The notes: a model not told the origin generated them from the sequence alone. DNA of 64,000 nucleotides from Peptostreptococcaceae bacterium (GCA_902363255.1 CABIZO010000001.1:248001-312000); one strand, 5' to 3'; positions 38,438 to 46,470 are shown, counted from the stretch's first letter. Numbers and translations: made by a program.

Positions 38438-39331
38438 TTATTTATCGTTTTTATTAGCTTCTTTTTTTAACTTAAATAGCTCAAACTCTAATAAATCACA
38501 GTTTTTTGTAAGTAAATTTTTATATGATTCATCATCTATATATGGTAATACATCTTCTTTTCCTATGTAGTATATTAAATTAACTAAAGACTGATAAGCT
38601 AATCCCACACTTACTAATTCTGGTTTAGATGTAAAACCTCCAGGTATTTTAACTTTATTATTTATAGAATATTTAAGTTCTTTTATTATATTTTGTATAT
38701 CCACATCTTTATCAGAAAGACCATATGAGCTATAGTTAATAAAATTACAGAAGTCACTATAATCATATTGTCTATAAAAATCTAATAGTTGCATTAGTTC
38801 TGATAATGGTAATTCCTTCTCATCATTTATAAGTAAAATATTATGGATATCAGTTTTTTCATATAAGAATTTGTTAAAATCATTTTTATTAATCTGAATA
38901 CCATTCTTTAAATAACTTTTACATACACAAGTAATTAATTCTGATGTAAATGAAGGTAATGAGTTAGTTACAAAAACATTATCTTTTTTATAGTCATCTA
39001 GCAAACTTAGATTCCTCTCTAAAAATTCCATGTAACTTTCATATTCAGGATTAAACTCTCCAAATTGACTATCTACCATATAACTAAAGTTACCATTTAA
39101 ATCGCAATATGGGGTTAGTTTAGACCCTATCAATAAATCTATTGGAATTTGTAATGCAGTTGCTAATCTAATTAATACTTCTACACTAGGGAGTCTATTA
39201 CCATTTTCATAATTGGCTAATCCGGAAGCTGAAATATCTATTTTGTCGGATAGTTCATTTCTGCTAAGTCCTTTAGATTCCCTAAATTTCTTTATGTTTT
39301 CACCGATTATCTTGCTAATTTCTGTGTTCAT
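38438..39331 (-). CDS. XRE-family repressor of the element
   Basis: Transcriptional regulator of 297 residues. A helix-turn-helix of the phage-repressor type spans about residues 10-65 (FRESKGLSRNELSDKIDISASGLANYENGNRLPSVEVLIRLA). The remaining 230 residues form a helical domain without the LexA-like Ser/Lys protease motif, so it is not an obvious self-cleaving CI repressor; derepression by an interacting protein, as for Stl of phage satellites, is a possibility. It is divergent from the Cro-like gene, with three operator palindromes between them. Confidence 0.85.
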   Translation of the reverse strand: MNTEISKIIGENIKKFRESKGLSRNELSDKIDISASGLANYENGNRLPSVEVLIRLATALQIPIDLLIGSKLTPYCDLNGNFSYMVDSQFGEFNPEYESYMEFLERNLSLLDDYKKDNVFVTNSLPSFTSELITCVCKSYLKNGIQINKNDFNKFLYEKTDIHNILLINDEKELPLSELMQLLDFYRQYDYSDFCNFINYSSYGLSDKDVDIQNIIKELKYSINNKVKIPGGFTSKPELVSVGLAYQSLVNLIYYIGKEDVLPYIDDESYKNLLTKNCDLLEFELFKLKKEANKNDK

Positions 39332-39390
39332 TTAATCACCTCTTTGTATTTATATAATTAACAATATTTTATTTAATTATAACATAAATT

Positions 39391-39405
39391 TATTCTTTAA
39401 GAATA
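39391..39405. promoter_or_regulatory. operator O1
   Basis: TATTCTTTAAGAATA, a near-perfect 15-bp palindrome and the first of three in the divergent regulatory region, closest to the repressor gene. Confidence 0.8.
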
Positions 39406-39423
39406 AAATTTTTTAAAATTTGG

Positions 39424-39452
39424 TTGTTTATTCTCAAAGAATATGTTAATAT
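39424..39452 (+). promoter_or_regulatory. candidate promoter of the Cro-like gene with operator O2 in its spacer
   Basis: TTGTTT (39424-39429), 17 bases, TAATAT (39447-39452). Operator O2, TATTCTCAAAGAATA at 39429-39443, lies in the spacer, so repressor binding should block transcription to the right. Confidence 0.65.
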
Positions 39453-39457
39453 TATTT

Positions 39458-39472
39458 TATTCTTAAAGAATA
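39458..39472. promoter_or_regulatory. operator O3
   Basis: TATTCTTAAAGAATA, the third copy of the palindrome, just downstream of the candidate -10 box and 14 bases before the Cro-like start codon. Confidence 0.8.
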
Positions 39473-39485
39473 GCGGGGTGATAAA

Positions 39486-39680
39486 ATGAATTTAAAAATT
39501 GAAAGAATAAAGAGGAATTGGACACAAAGTGATTTGGCTAACGCATCAGGAATTGGCTTGAGTACAGTAGTAAAAATAGAAAAAGGAAATATTGATAATG
39601 TTAGTGTGTCTATATTAAAAAAAATATCTAAAGCCTTGGAGCTTCCAGTAGCAGAATTATTTTTTAGTGAAGAAGAATAG
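39486..39680 (+). CDS. Cro-like XRE regulator
   Basis: A 64-residue protein consisting of one helix-turn-helix (IERIKRNWTQSDLANASGIGLSTVVKIEKG, about 5-34) with a short dimer tail. It is the first rightward gene of the element and faces the repressor across three shared operators, the arrangement of a lysogeny switch. GGGGTG lies 7 bases before the ATG. Confidence 0.85.
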   Translation: MNLKIERIKRNWTQSDLANASGIGLSTVVKIEKGNIDNVSVSILKKISKALELPVAELFFSEEE

Positions 39681-39694
39681 GAAGGTGGATTTAT

Positions 39695-39793
39695 ATGAGT
39701 ATAAAAATGACTAGGGAGCAGTTGAAGTTATTGAGTAGCATTTTTCCTAATATGACTGTTCTTGAATTTATAAACTTAATAAATAGCAGATAG
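39695..39793 (+). CDS. small protein, 32 aa
   Basis: A short frame starting MSIKMTREQLKLLSSIFPNM, preceded by GGAAGGTGG 6 bases upstream. It sits tightly between the Cro-like and excisionase-like genes with no other feature in the interval. It may be an antirepressor-like or regulatory peptide; function is unknown. Confidence 0.5.
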   Translation: MSIKMTREQLKLLSSIFPNMTVLEFINLINSR

Positions 39794-39804
39794 GGGTGAA
39801 TATT

Positions 39805-39996
39805 GTGAGTGAACAAAAGAAAAGAACTATGACTGTAAAAGAATTTGCTGAATATTTAGGGATAGGGTACATAAAAGCTTATGAGTTAACAAGATCTAAA
39901 GGATTTCCAATGTTTAAAGTTGGAAAAAAGATACTTATTATAACTAGCAAAGTAGATGAATGGATAGAAAATACAGCTATAGGACAACAGTTTTAA
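39805..39996 (+). CDS. xis: excisionase/AlpA-like helix-turn-helix protein
   Basis: A 63-residue protein with the MerR-like winged helix of the excisionase family: TMTVKEFAEYLGIGYIKAYELTRSKGFPMFKVGKKILI, followed by DEWIE. The GTG at 39805 is chosen because AGGGGTG ends 6 bases upstream; an in-frame GTG at 39796 lies inside that site. In satellites and phages such proteins direct excision or activate early genes. Its place right after the Cro-like gene fits both roles. Confidence 0.78.
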   Translation: MSEQKKRTMTVKEFAEYLGIGYIKAYELTRSKGFPMFKVGKKILIITSKVDEWIENTAIGQQF

Positions 39997-40010
39997 AGGT
40001 AGTGGAGAAT

Positions 40011-40550
40011 ATGAAGGAATTTATAAAACATATACAAGCAATTAAGAAAAAAAGAAAACTAGATGGAAAACCCATAGATCATTTTACTATGTTGCATATT
40101 GTTTCAACTATAGGTGGCAAATATGTAGCTAAAGGTATTATGACATCTAAAGAGTTGGATTCCATTAAATACCAAGGGTGTGGAACTCCGTATTTAGGAG
40201 ATGATTATATATTTTGGGAAGATGAAGAAGATGTTTATAAGGAGGTAGACAGCATGGAGGATTTAAAATATATAGTTTTTGATGAAGAGAAAATACAAAG
40301 ACATTACAATGATATATTCAATGAGCAAGGATCACATTTAGAAAGTGGATACTTAGTAGATATAAAGATATGCGATAGAGAATTTAATATGTTTGTTAGT
40401 GATAATGAGGAAATGAAAGAAAGCAGAAAGTATGCCGCATTAGGAGATAACCAATTTGGTAATGTGGTGGTAATAAAAGCATTAAAGAAGCTCACTAAAT
40501 TTTTAGAAATGGGGATAGATATTGGTTTCTCTAGTAATTCGATAGAGTAG
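40011..40550 (+). CDS. hypothetical protein, 179 aa
   Basis: Not recognised. A soluble protein of 179 residues: a basic N-terminus (KEFIKHIQAIKKKRKLDGKP), an acidic middle (FWEDEEDVYKEVD) and a helical end. The frame is open from 39960, but ATG 40011 follows GTAGTGGAG and starts just after the excisionase gene. It stands in the early rightward operon upstream of the replication genes, so a regulatory or replication-accessory role is possible. Confidence 0.6.
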   Translation: MKEFIKHIQAIKKKRKLDGKPIDHFTMLHIVSTIGGKYVAKGIMTSKELDSIKYQGCGTPYLGDDYIFWEDEEDVYKEVDSMEDLKYIVFDEEKIQRHYNDIFNEQGSHLESGYLVDIKICDREFNMFVSDNEEMKESRKYAALGDNQFGNVVVIKALKKLTKFLEMGIDIGFSSNSIE

Positions 40551-40559
40551 GTGAGGTGA

Positions 40560-41381
40560 TTGGGAAGAGATTTTTATAAGACAGATTTAGAAATATTGAA
40601 ATGTAATAGAGTTAAGGGAAATACAGAAAAAGAGTTCAGAAAAAAACTACTATACATAACTATATGTTCTAATGAAAATTATCAAAGACAGTCGAAAGAA
40701 TTTGATATTGGAGTAGTTAAATTAACTCTTAATGGATTAAGTGATGATCTATATAAATTTTCGGCTAAAAAGTATAAATTAAGCAAAAGTGTAATTTCAA
40801 CTTATTTAGCTGAGCTTGTTGATGAAGGACTACTAGAAGTTATACAAAAAGGTAGTAATAACAATAATTCTGCTAGTTTTTATCGTATAACTACATATAA
40901 AAAAAATAGAACTGATATCGAAACTGAAAATAGAACTCAAAATAGAACTGATAAACAGAGTAATTTCAACGGTTTGAATGATAGTATTAGAACTGATACT
41001 AAAACTGATATTAAAACTGAAAGCCGGAACTCTAAAAAAGAATTAATAAAAAGAATTAATAAAAATATATATAGTGCATCTAGCGAAGCACTTTGGAAAT
41101 TATATCCACATAAGAAAAATAAAGCTAAAGCCATGCAAAAAATACCTAAGCTTATAAGTGAATATGGATATGAACAAATAGAAAAGTGCATTAAAAGATA
41201 TATAGACTATGTAGAAAGCGAAAGAAAGAATGGATTTAAGGATTTAAAATTTCAAGGTGGAGATAGGTTCTTTGGAACTACATACGTAGATTATTTAGAT
41301 GAAAATTATGAAGAAGTATCACAGGATCCAGTAGAAGAATCTAAAGGGAAAGTACTAGATATTAAAATAGGTGGAGAGTGA
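40560..41381 (+). CDS. phage-type replication initiator / replisome organiser
   Basis: A 273-residue protein starting at TTG 40560 (AGGTGAGGTG upstream). The N-terminal part (about 40-115) is a winged helix, with KKYKLSKSVISTYLAELVDEGLLEV as recognition region. A linker of Asn/Arg/Thr/Asp repeats follows (about 117-155). The C-terminal part, from LWKLYPHKKNKAKAMQKIPKLISEYG to FGTTYVDYLDENYEE, is the conserved end of phage replisome organisers. The linker DNA holds iteron-like repeats. DnaB follows directly, so this protein probably opens the origin and recruits the helicase. Confidence 0.72.
   Translation: MGRDFYKTDLEILKCNRVKGNTEKEFRKKLLYITICSNENYQRQSKEFDIGVVKLTLNGLSDDLYKFSAKKYKLSKSVISTYLAELVDEGLLEVIQKGSNNNNSASFYRITTYKKNRTDIETENRTQNRTDKQSNFNGLNDSIRTDTKTDIKTESRNSKKELIKRINKNIYSASSEALWKLYPHKKNKAKAMQKIPKLISEYGYEQIEKCIKRYIDYVESERKNGFKDLKFQGGDRFFGTTYVDYLDENYEEVSQDPVEESKGKVLDIKIGGE
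40908..41022 (+). repeat. iteron-like repeats inside the initiator gene, candidate origin
   Basis: AGAACTGATA occurs at 40908-40917, 40944-40953 and 40989-40998, with variants AAAACTGATA at 41001-41010, AAAACTGAAA at 41013-41022 and AAACTGA at 40921. Many phages carry their origin as repeats within the initiator gene. Function is inferred. Confidence 0.5.
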
Positions 41382-41387
41382 TTATAA

Positions 41388-42722
41388 GTGAATAATATAT
41401 ATAATACACAAGCAGAACAGACGATATTAGGAGCTATATTGCTCGATAAAAATATAATACATGAAGTTGAAAGCCTATCTAGTGATGTTTTTTACAATGA
41501 AGCTCACAAGGTTATATTTAACAGAATGTTAGAACTACATAAAAAAGGGGTGGTTATAGATATAATCACCCTAATAGATAAATTAAAATTTAATGATGAA
41601 CTAGAAGCTATAGGTGGTATAGCATATTTAACTAGTTTATCAACTATTGTACCAACTACAACTAATATAAAATATTATATAAAAATAGTTGAGGAATTAC
41701 AACAAAAAAGAAATATCGTACAAGCTTCTTATAGGCTTATAGAGGATATTAGAAGAGGCGAAGATATAAATACATCATTAAACACATTTGAAACTGTTAC
41801 AGACCTAAAAGAGAAAATTATAACGGATAGTACATTAAGAAGTATTATGACAAATATATTTGATGATTTAAATAGTGGTAAAAAAATAGATAAGTTGAAA
41901 ACTGGAATACCTGTAATAGATAAATGCACTAATGGAATTGCAAAAGGTGAACTTGTAACTATAGGAGCTAATAGTGGAGTTGGAAAAAGTGCATTAGCAA
42001 TTAAAATAGCTATTAATTCATTTTTAAAAGGTAAAAAAGTACTTATTATTTCTAGAGAGATGACCAAAGAACAAGTGGCAGAAAGAATAATATTAAGCTA
42101 TACCGGAATATCTAAGAAGAAATATGAAGATAGAAACTTTAGTGATGAGGATTGGCAAAGGATAGTTAAAACTATGGAAGCTTTTTCAACAGATGATATT
42201 AAAATTGATGACAGTATTTCGACTATACAAGGGATAAAGAAGGAATTAAGAAGCTTTAAACCTGATGTATTGGTTGTTGATTATGTCCAGTTATTAACTC
42301 CAAATAGTCCCAAAGATAGCCGAGAAAGACAAGTAGCCGAGCTATCAAGGGAACTAAAAAAGATAACTATTGATTATGGAATTATAGTTTTACAGTTAAC
42401 CCAGTTAGCAGAAAAAGGTACTGGAAACTATAGACCTCATGGTGAAAGCTATACAAGGGAATCTAGAGCCATTTACCATGATTCAAATATCGTCATCTAT
42501 ATACATAATGTTACAGAAGAAAAGGAACTAGTGCAAGCTCATAATAAAACAGTATTCAAAGAAAAAGGAAGTCTTGAAGATATGAAAGCTACTCTAGAAA
42601 GATTTAAAGAGAGTGGAACTAAGTTTATAGAGCTTATAGTAGATAAAAATAGAAGTGGAGAAGTAGGAAGTAATTATTATTGGTTTAAAGGTGCTGATTT
42701 AGGTTACTATCCAGTAGTTTAA
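41388..42722 (+). CDS. DnaB-type replicative helicase
   Basis: Hexameric 5'-3' helicase of 444 residues starting at GTG 41388. The N-terminal DnaB domain (1-105, NTQAEQTILGAILLD) is followed by the RecA-like ATPase: Walker A GANSGVGKS (Lys200), Walker B DVLVVDYVQLL (about 293-303) and the arginine-finger region near the C-terminus (VDKNRSGEVG). It is diverged from host DnaB and sits behind the initiator, so it supports autonomous replication of the element. Confidence 0.93.
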   Translation: MNNIYNTQAEQTILGAILLDKNIIHEVESLSSDVFYNEAHKVIFNRMLELHKKGVVIDIITLIDKLKFNDELEAIGGIAYLTSLSTIVPTTTNIKYYIKIVEELQQKRNIVQASYRLIEDIRRGEDINTSLNTFETVTDLKEKIITDSTLRSIMTNIFDDLNSGKKIDKLKTGIPVIDKCTNGIAKGELVTIGANSGVGKSALAIKIAINSFLKGKKVLIISREMTKEQVAERIILSYTGISKKKYEDRNFSDEDWQRIVKTMEAFSTDDIKIDDSISTIQGIKKELRSFKPDVLVVDYVQLLTPNSPKDSRERQVAELSRELKKITIDYGIIVLQLTQLAEKGTGNYRPHGESYTRESRAIYHDSNIVIYIHNVTEEKELVQAHNKTVFKEKGSLEDMKATLERFKESGTKFIELIVDKNRSGEVGSNYYWFKGADLGYYPVV

Positions 42723-42736
42723 ATGAGGTGATATAA

Positions 42737-42949
42737 ATGTATGAGGGATACCCAAAAGAAGTAATAGACAAAATTAAAGAGTTGGGACTATACGGAAAGG
42801 ACTTAAAAGAAATAATGATTATTTCTGTAAATGCTTGTAATGAAATGAAAAAAGATGTAGGGGCAGTGCCAACTAAATTAAAAAAAGATATAGAGGAATT
42901 ACAAAAAAATCAAATAAATTTACTTTATAAGATAGATAAATTGAAATGA
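42737..42949 (+). CDS. hypothetical protein, 70 aa
   Basis: Not recognised. A small, charged helical protein of 70 residues (EVIDKIKELGLYGKDLKEIM, then a Lys-rich end with IEELQKNQINLLYKIDKLK suited to a coiled coil). GAGGTGAT lies upstream, 14 bases after the helicase stop. It belongs to the early operon. Confidence 0.55.
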   Translation: MYEGYPKEVIDKIKELGLYGKDLKEIMIISVNACNEMKKDVGAVPTKLKKDIEELQKNQINLLYKIDKLK

Positions 42950-42993
42950 GCTATCTACTATTTTTTTAATAAATACAAAGGTAGGTTTTGCAG

Positions 42994-43260
42994 ATGACAA
43001 TTAGAAAAGTTATAGCCTTAATAAAAAGGCATGAAAATGTAAAGGTAATAGTAAATGCTAGAACTAAAATATCAGAGGATTATAAAAGTACAGTTCATGA
43101 TCTAAAAGATATATTAATAAATGATGCAGATAATGTGGAAATAAAACTAAATGATAGAATAATTGAAATATCAGTAAAGGAATTAAAATTTGATGCTGGA
43201 TTAATGGCAACAGTATTTTACAAAGAAAATTGTGTGATTATTTTTGAACATGAAAATTAA
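42994..43260 (+). CDS. hypothetical protein, 88 aa
   Basis: Not recognised. It has 88 residues from ATG 42994 (AAAGGTAGG upstream; an in-frame TTG at 42988 is less likely). It starts with MTIRKVIALIKRHENVKVIV and appears alternating helix and strand, without membrane segments. Confidence 0.55.
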   Translation: MTIRKVIALIKRHENVKVIVNARTKISEDYKSTVHDLKDILINDADNVEIKLNDRIIEISVKELKFDAGLMATVFYKENCVIIFEHEN

Positions 43261-43281
43261 CAACCATAGGGGGAATTGATA

Positions 43282-43752
43282 ATGTTTAGATATACAGAAC
43301 AAAATTATGAAATAACTAAAAAGGTGAAATTAAAAGGTTTAAAATCTGTTGAAAAAGATAGATTTTCTAAGCTTCATATTATAGATAAAAAGTATTTAAA
43401 AATATATGGAAGAATGGGAATGGATATAACTTTAAATCTAGATGAATTTTGCATTTACAATGAAAATGGAAGCATTATTATATGCAATCAAAATGTGCAT
43501 ATATCTATATCACCAATCGATATTACCTATCCTAACTTAGATGCAGAAATAACAAGACATGATATAAGCTATAGAATGGTTAATAAGCTTATAGGTAAAA
43601 AGGACGGATATATCCAGGATGTACTAAATGGTAGAGAAGATATTAATTTAAGTACAGCATTAAAGCTAAAAGAAGCTTTATTCAATCATTTGGACACAGA
43701 ATATTTATTCTCAAATGATATTAAATTGACAACTATAGAGGGGGTTAACTAA
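43282..43752 (+). CDS. hypothetical protein, 156 aa
   Basis: Not recognised. It has 156 residues from ATG 43282, with AGGGGG 8 bases upstream. The N-terminal two thirds are beta-rich; the C-terminal part (MVNKLIGKKDGYIQDVLNGREDINLSTALKLKEAL) looks like a degenerate helix-turn-helix. Its stop overlaps the next start codon (TAATG), so the two are translationally coupled. Confidence 0.55.
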   Translation: MFRYTEQNYEITKKVKLKGLKSVEKDRFSKLHIIDKKYLKIYGRMGMDITLNLDEFCIYNENGSIIICNQNVHISISPIDITYPNLDAEITRHDISYRMVNKLIGKKDGYIQDVLNGREDINLSTALKLKEALFNHLDTEYLFSNDIKLTTIEGVN

Positions 43753-43973
43753 TGGATAGACTAGAATCTAAAAATATGACTGTTGATGAAGCTATAGTAA
43801 AAATACATAAAACTTTTGAGTCTATTGGTTATGAATTTAATTCAGATGATTTTAATAAATTAAAGAAAGATGTTTTAGGTTATATTGAGAGCAATGGTGA
43901 CCATGAAAGAGTCAAAGATATATTTGCATTTGTTTTTGATAATTATAATGAGCTGAAAGGTTTAATAAATTAA
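43752..43973 (+). CDS. hypothetical protein, 73 aa
   Basis: Not recognised. An acidic, helical protein of 73 residues (MTVDEAIVKIHKTFESIGYEF) that starts on the stop codon of the preceding gene. It ends the first part of the rightward operon, before a terminator-like hairpin. Confidence 0.55.
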   Translation: MDRLESKNMTVDEAIVKIHKTFESIGYEFNSDDFNKLKKDVLGYIESNGDHERVKDIFAFVFDNYNELKGLIN

Positions 43974-43985
43974 TAGATTATAAAA

Positions 43986-44021
43986 GTAGTTACTGGAATT
44001 AAATTTCTAGTAACTATTTTG
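43986..44021 (+). terminator. terminator-like hairpin after the early operon
   Basis: TAGTTACTGGAA and TTTCTAGTAACTA form a long stem (one G-U) followed by TTTTGATT, 14 bases after the last early gene. Confidence 0.7.
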
Positions 44022-44092
44022 ATTACAAAAATGTAGTGACAAATAAAATAATAAAAAGATAAAATCACAACACTATAAAAGGAGTTTTTCAA

Positions 44093-44719
44093 ATGTTTTG
44101 CAAAATAAGAAAAGGTAAATGGGGCTATAGTATTTATGCTTGTGATAGAAAGAGAGTGAATGGGAAAGTAGTGTCAAATGATATAAAGGTGTGTTCGTAT
44201 GCATGGCACTCACTTTATGAAGATGATGAAGAAATAAACGGCTTAATAGATGATATACCAGTAATTGTAAAGAAAAGTATATTAGCTAGGTGTATAAAAA
44301 ATAAAGAAGTAAATCTAGAAATTAGTAGTGTAGTGGAAAAATTAATCAAAGTTAAAAAAGAATATTACCCTACATATAAAGCTGTTATGTTAAAGATTGA
44401 AAATGATATTAAAAAAGAAAAAGAAGATAAGCTTCTTGAATATGAAAATTTTAAAAATAAATATAGATCATTGCATGATAAAGAGCTTACGGAAAAGTAC
44501 CAGGAAGGATATGAGCGAGGATTATTCGAAGGAATGGCTACTAGAAGTAATAACTCTTTTAATAGAGGTAGTGGCAAAAAACTTGAAATGGACGATAGTG
44601 AAAAGAAACTACTAAAAGAAGCTTTTAAGTTATTATCATTCAAACATCATCCTGATAGGAACGGAAGTACAGAGAAAATGGCAGCTATAAATAATTTAAA
44701 AGATAAAATATTGAAATAA
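44093..44719 (+). CDS. protein with C-terminal J-domain-like segment, 208 aa
   Basis: A 208-residue protein. The first 100 residues have a compact N-terminal unit (MFCKIRKGKWGYSIYACDRKR) of unknown fold; residues about 100-160 are a charged helix; the last 40 contain LLKEAFKLLSFKHHPDRNGSTEKMAAINNLKDKI, which fits helices II-III of a DnaJ J-domain with the HPD motif. A J-domain would call on host DnaK, which several phages need for replication. Only part of the domain is clear by eye. AAAGGAG precedes the ATG. Confidence 0.65.
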   Translation: MFCKIRKGKWGYSIYACDRKRVNGKVVSNDIKVCSYAWHSLYEDDEEINGLIDDIPVIVKKSILARCIKNKEVNLEISSVVEKLIKVKKEYYPTYKAVMLKIENDIKKEKEDKLLEYENFKNKYRSLHDKELTEKYQEGYERGLFEGMATRSNNSFNRGSGKKLEMDDSEKKLLKEAFKLLSFKHHPDRNGSTEKMAAINNLKDKILK

Positions 44720-44737
44720 GCAATGGAGAAAGGTTAT

Positions 44738-45121
44738 ATGGTTGAATTTGGTAGCTTGAAAACATCTGAACAATCAAAAATATTAAGGGATTTTTTAAGA
44801 AAGCAAAGATTTTTAAATGGGTGGTTAGAAGCTGAAAAGAATAGGAGAGGTATTGGAAACATTGAGCAACAAAGATTAATATCAAAATTCCAAACACATA
44901 TAGATATAATGAGTATAGCTATGCAAGATTTAGAGCCTATTGAGAGATATGTAATAGAGCAATCTTATTATGATTGCTTCAAACATAAAGATATAGCTAA
45001 AAGATTAAATGGAGATATTAAAATTATAGGGAAGATAAGCTCTAATGCACTTAAAAAAATAAGGGCTAACTTGTGCAATATGAGTATAGGTATAGAGCAA
45101 GATAATAAAGATAAATATTGA
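44738..45121 (+). CDS. ArpU/sigma-region-4-like transcription factor, 127 aa
   Basis: A 127-residue protein similar in layout to phage late-gene activators. A helical N-terminus (ILRDFLRKQRFLNGWLEAEKNR) is followed by LEPIERYVIEQSYYDCFKHKDIAKRLNG, a sigma-region-4-type helix-turn-helix (about 75-115). ATG 44738 is chosen since GGAGAAAGG lies upstream; the in-frame ATG at 44723 is possible. It is the first of three transcription-factor-like genes in a row. Confidence 0.6.
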   Translation: MVEFGSLKTSEQSKILRDFLRKQRFLNGWLEAEKNRRGIGNIEQQRLISKFQTHIDIMSIAMQDLEPIERYVIEQSYYDCFKHKDIAKRLNGDIKIIGKISSNALKKIRANLCNMSIGIEQDNKDKY

Positions 45122-45167
45122 AGCTAATTAGCTATATAAGATATATATAATTTCGGAAATGATTGTA

Positions 45168-45209
45168 TAAGCCATTTATTTAGCTTCTAGGAAGTTTTAT
45201 AAATGGCTT
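45168..45209 (+). terminator. hairpin before the sigma factor gene
   Basis: AAGCCATTTAT and ATAAATGGCTT form an 11-bp stem. There is no long T-run (TTTGATAATTTTT). The same arms recur in the hairpin at 46353-46394. Confidence 0.55.
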
Positions 45210-45236
45210 TGATAATTTTTATCAAGGAGGGCCATT

Positions 45237-45959
45237 ATGACAGATAATGATTACAGAAAATATGAGCCTATGCTTATTAAAATATCTAATAAATTTAAAA
45301 ATAATATATATGGAGTTGATATGGATGACATAATGCAAATTGGAACGTTAGGAATGATTAGAGCCTTTGATACCTACCAAGATGACAAGGGTACGAGCTT
45401 TAATACTTATATATATAATTGTATTAGCTGGAGCATAGGGAAAGAGTTCCAGAACCTTAAAAGAATACATAGTCAATATAAATTTACATCACTAGATCAT
45501 GAGATAGATGAAGATACAAATATGTATGATATTATTCCCAATAGTAGTGTAAGTGTAGAAAGTGAAGTAATAGAAGGTATGACACTACAAGAATATATAC
45601 AAGAGTTTAAAAATATACTGGAACCTACAAAAGCCAACATTTTTATTGATAAATATATAAATAATCTCCAAATAAATGATATAGCTTCAAAGTATGAAAA
45701 AAAAGATACAACAATCAATAGTATACTTAGGCAGTCAAGAAGCTATTTAATAACAAAATCATATAGGATAAGAAAAGAATTTGATAGGTATATGAAGCAA
45801 AGGAAAGAAGATAACGATATATATACTGACCCAGCTAAAACAGTAGCTTTTGATGAATATTATAATTCAAGATTAGAAGAAATTAAGAGATTGGAAGAAG
45901 AGCAAATAAAAAGAGATATGGAGTTTATGAGTTATTATAGGGAATATATATCAAGGTAA
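45237..45959 (+). CDS. sigma-70-family sigma factor
   Basis: A 240-residue sigma factor. Region 2 spans about residues 5-85, with VDMDDIMQIGTLGMIRAFDTYQDDKGTSFNTYIYNCISWSIGKE, the core-binding and -10-recognition part. Region 4 is about 120-185 (LEPTKANIFIDKYINNLQINDIASKY). The last 50 residues are highly charged. AAGGAGG precedes the ATG. In a satellite without structural genes, it might direct transcription of the element's own cargo or alter helper transcription; this is inference. Confidence 0.85.
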   Translation: MTDNDYRKYEPMLIKISNKFKNNIYGVDMDDIMQIGTLGMIRAFDTYQDDKGTSFNTYIYNCISWSIGKEFQNLKRIHSQYKFTSLDHEIDEDTNMYDIIPNSSVSVESEVIEGMTLQEYIQEFKNILEPTKANIFIDKYINNLQINDIASKYEKKDTTINSILRQSRSYLITKSYRIRKEFDRYMKQRKEDNDIYTDPAKTVAFDEYYNSRLEEIKRLEEEQIKRDMEFMSYYREYISR

Positions 45960-45985
45960 TTTTTAATAAATTTAAGAGGTGCATA

Positions 45986-46363
45986 ATGAAAAAAGATATA
46001 TATTACAAGATGACCGAAGAAATATTAAAAAATTATAATTCTATTCTATATACCAAAAAGCTAGTTAAATTGGAATTAGAAGAAGCTGCAGCAACAGATC
46101 ATATAGATAAATTAAAATATCTTAGAAAAAAGTATGAAATAATTATCAGAAAAATGGATATAGCCATTAATAGTATGAGTGATGATGAGTATGTATTATT
46201 TGAAAGCATATATATAAACAAAGAAAGACCAATAAACATAGTGTGTAAAATTAATATATCTAAAAGTACATATTATGATTTAAAAAAGAAGCTAATATTT
46301 AAAGTTAGTGAAATAATATATCCTAAGTATATAAGGGATATACATGAGAGCCATTTATTTTAG
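45986..46363 (+). CDS. RinA/ArpU-like transcription activator, 125 aa
   Basis: A 125-residue helical protein. The C-terminal half (MSDDEYVLFESIYINKERPINIVCKINISKSTYYDLKKKLIFKVSEII) has the layout of phage late activators of the RinA/ArpU group, with a sigma-4-like helix-turn-helix. It follows the sigma gene by 26 bases with GAGGTG upstream. Similar proteins switch on packaging operons; here the downstream genes are cargo. Confidence 0.62.
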   Translation: MKKDIYYKMTEEILKNYNSILYTKKLVKLELEEAAATDHIDKLKYLRKKYEIIIRKMDIAINSMSDDEYVLFESIYINKERPINIVCKINISKSTYYDLKKKLIFKVSEIIYPKYIRDIHESHLF

Positions 46364-46394
46364 TGCAGAAGCTATTTTAAATGGCTTTTTTATT
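46353..46394 (+). terminator. Rho-independent terminator after the activator gene
   Basis: AGCCATTTATTTTAG...TTTTAAATGGCT with TTTTTTATT directly behind. It overlaps the end of the 125-residue gene and ends the regulatory operon. Confidence 0.85.
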
Positions 46395-46470
46395 TCACAA
46401 TTGTTATATAATACGAAATAACAATGTTTTGATATAATATAAATAAATATGAATTTGGAGGTGGAATTAT

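Noticed and set aside
44397..44615. 72-codon frame overlapping the J-domain-like gene in another frame
   Set aside because: It lies wholly inside a better supported gene and has no ribosome site.
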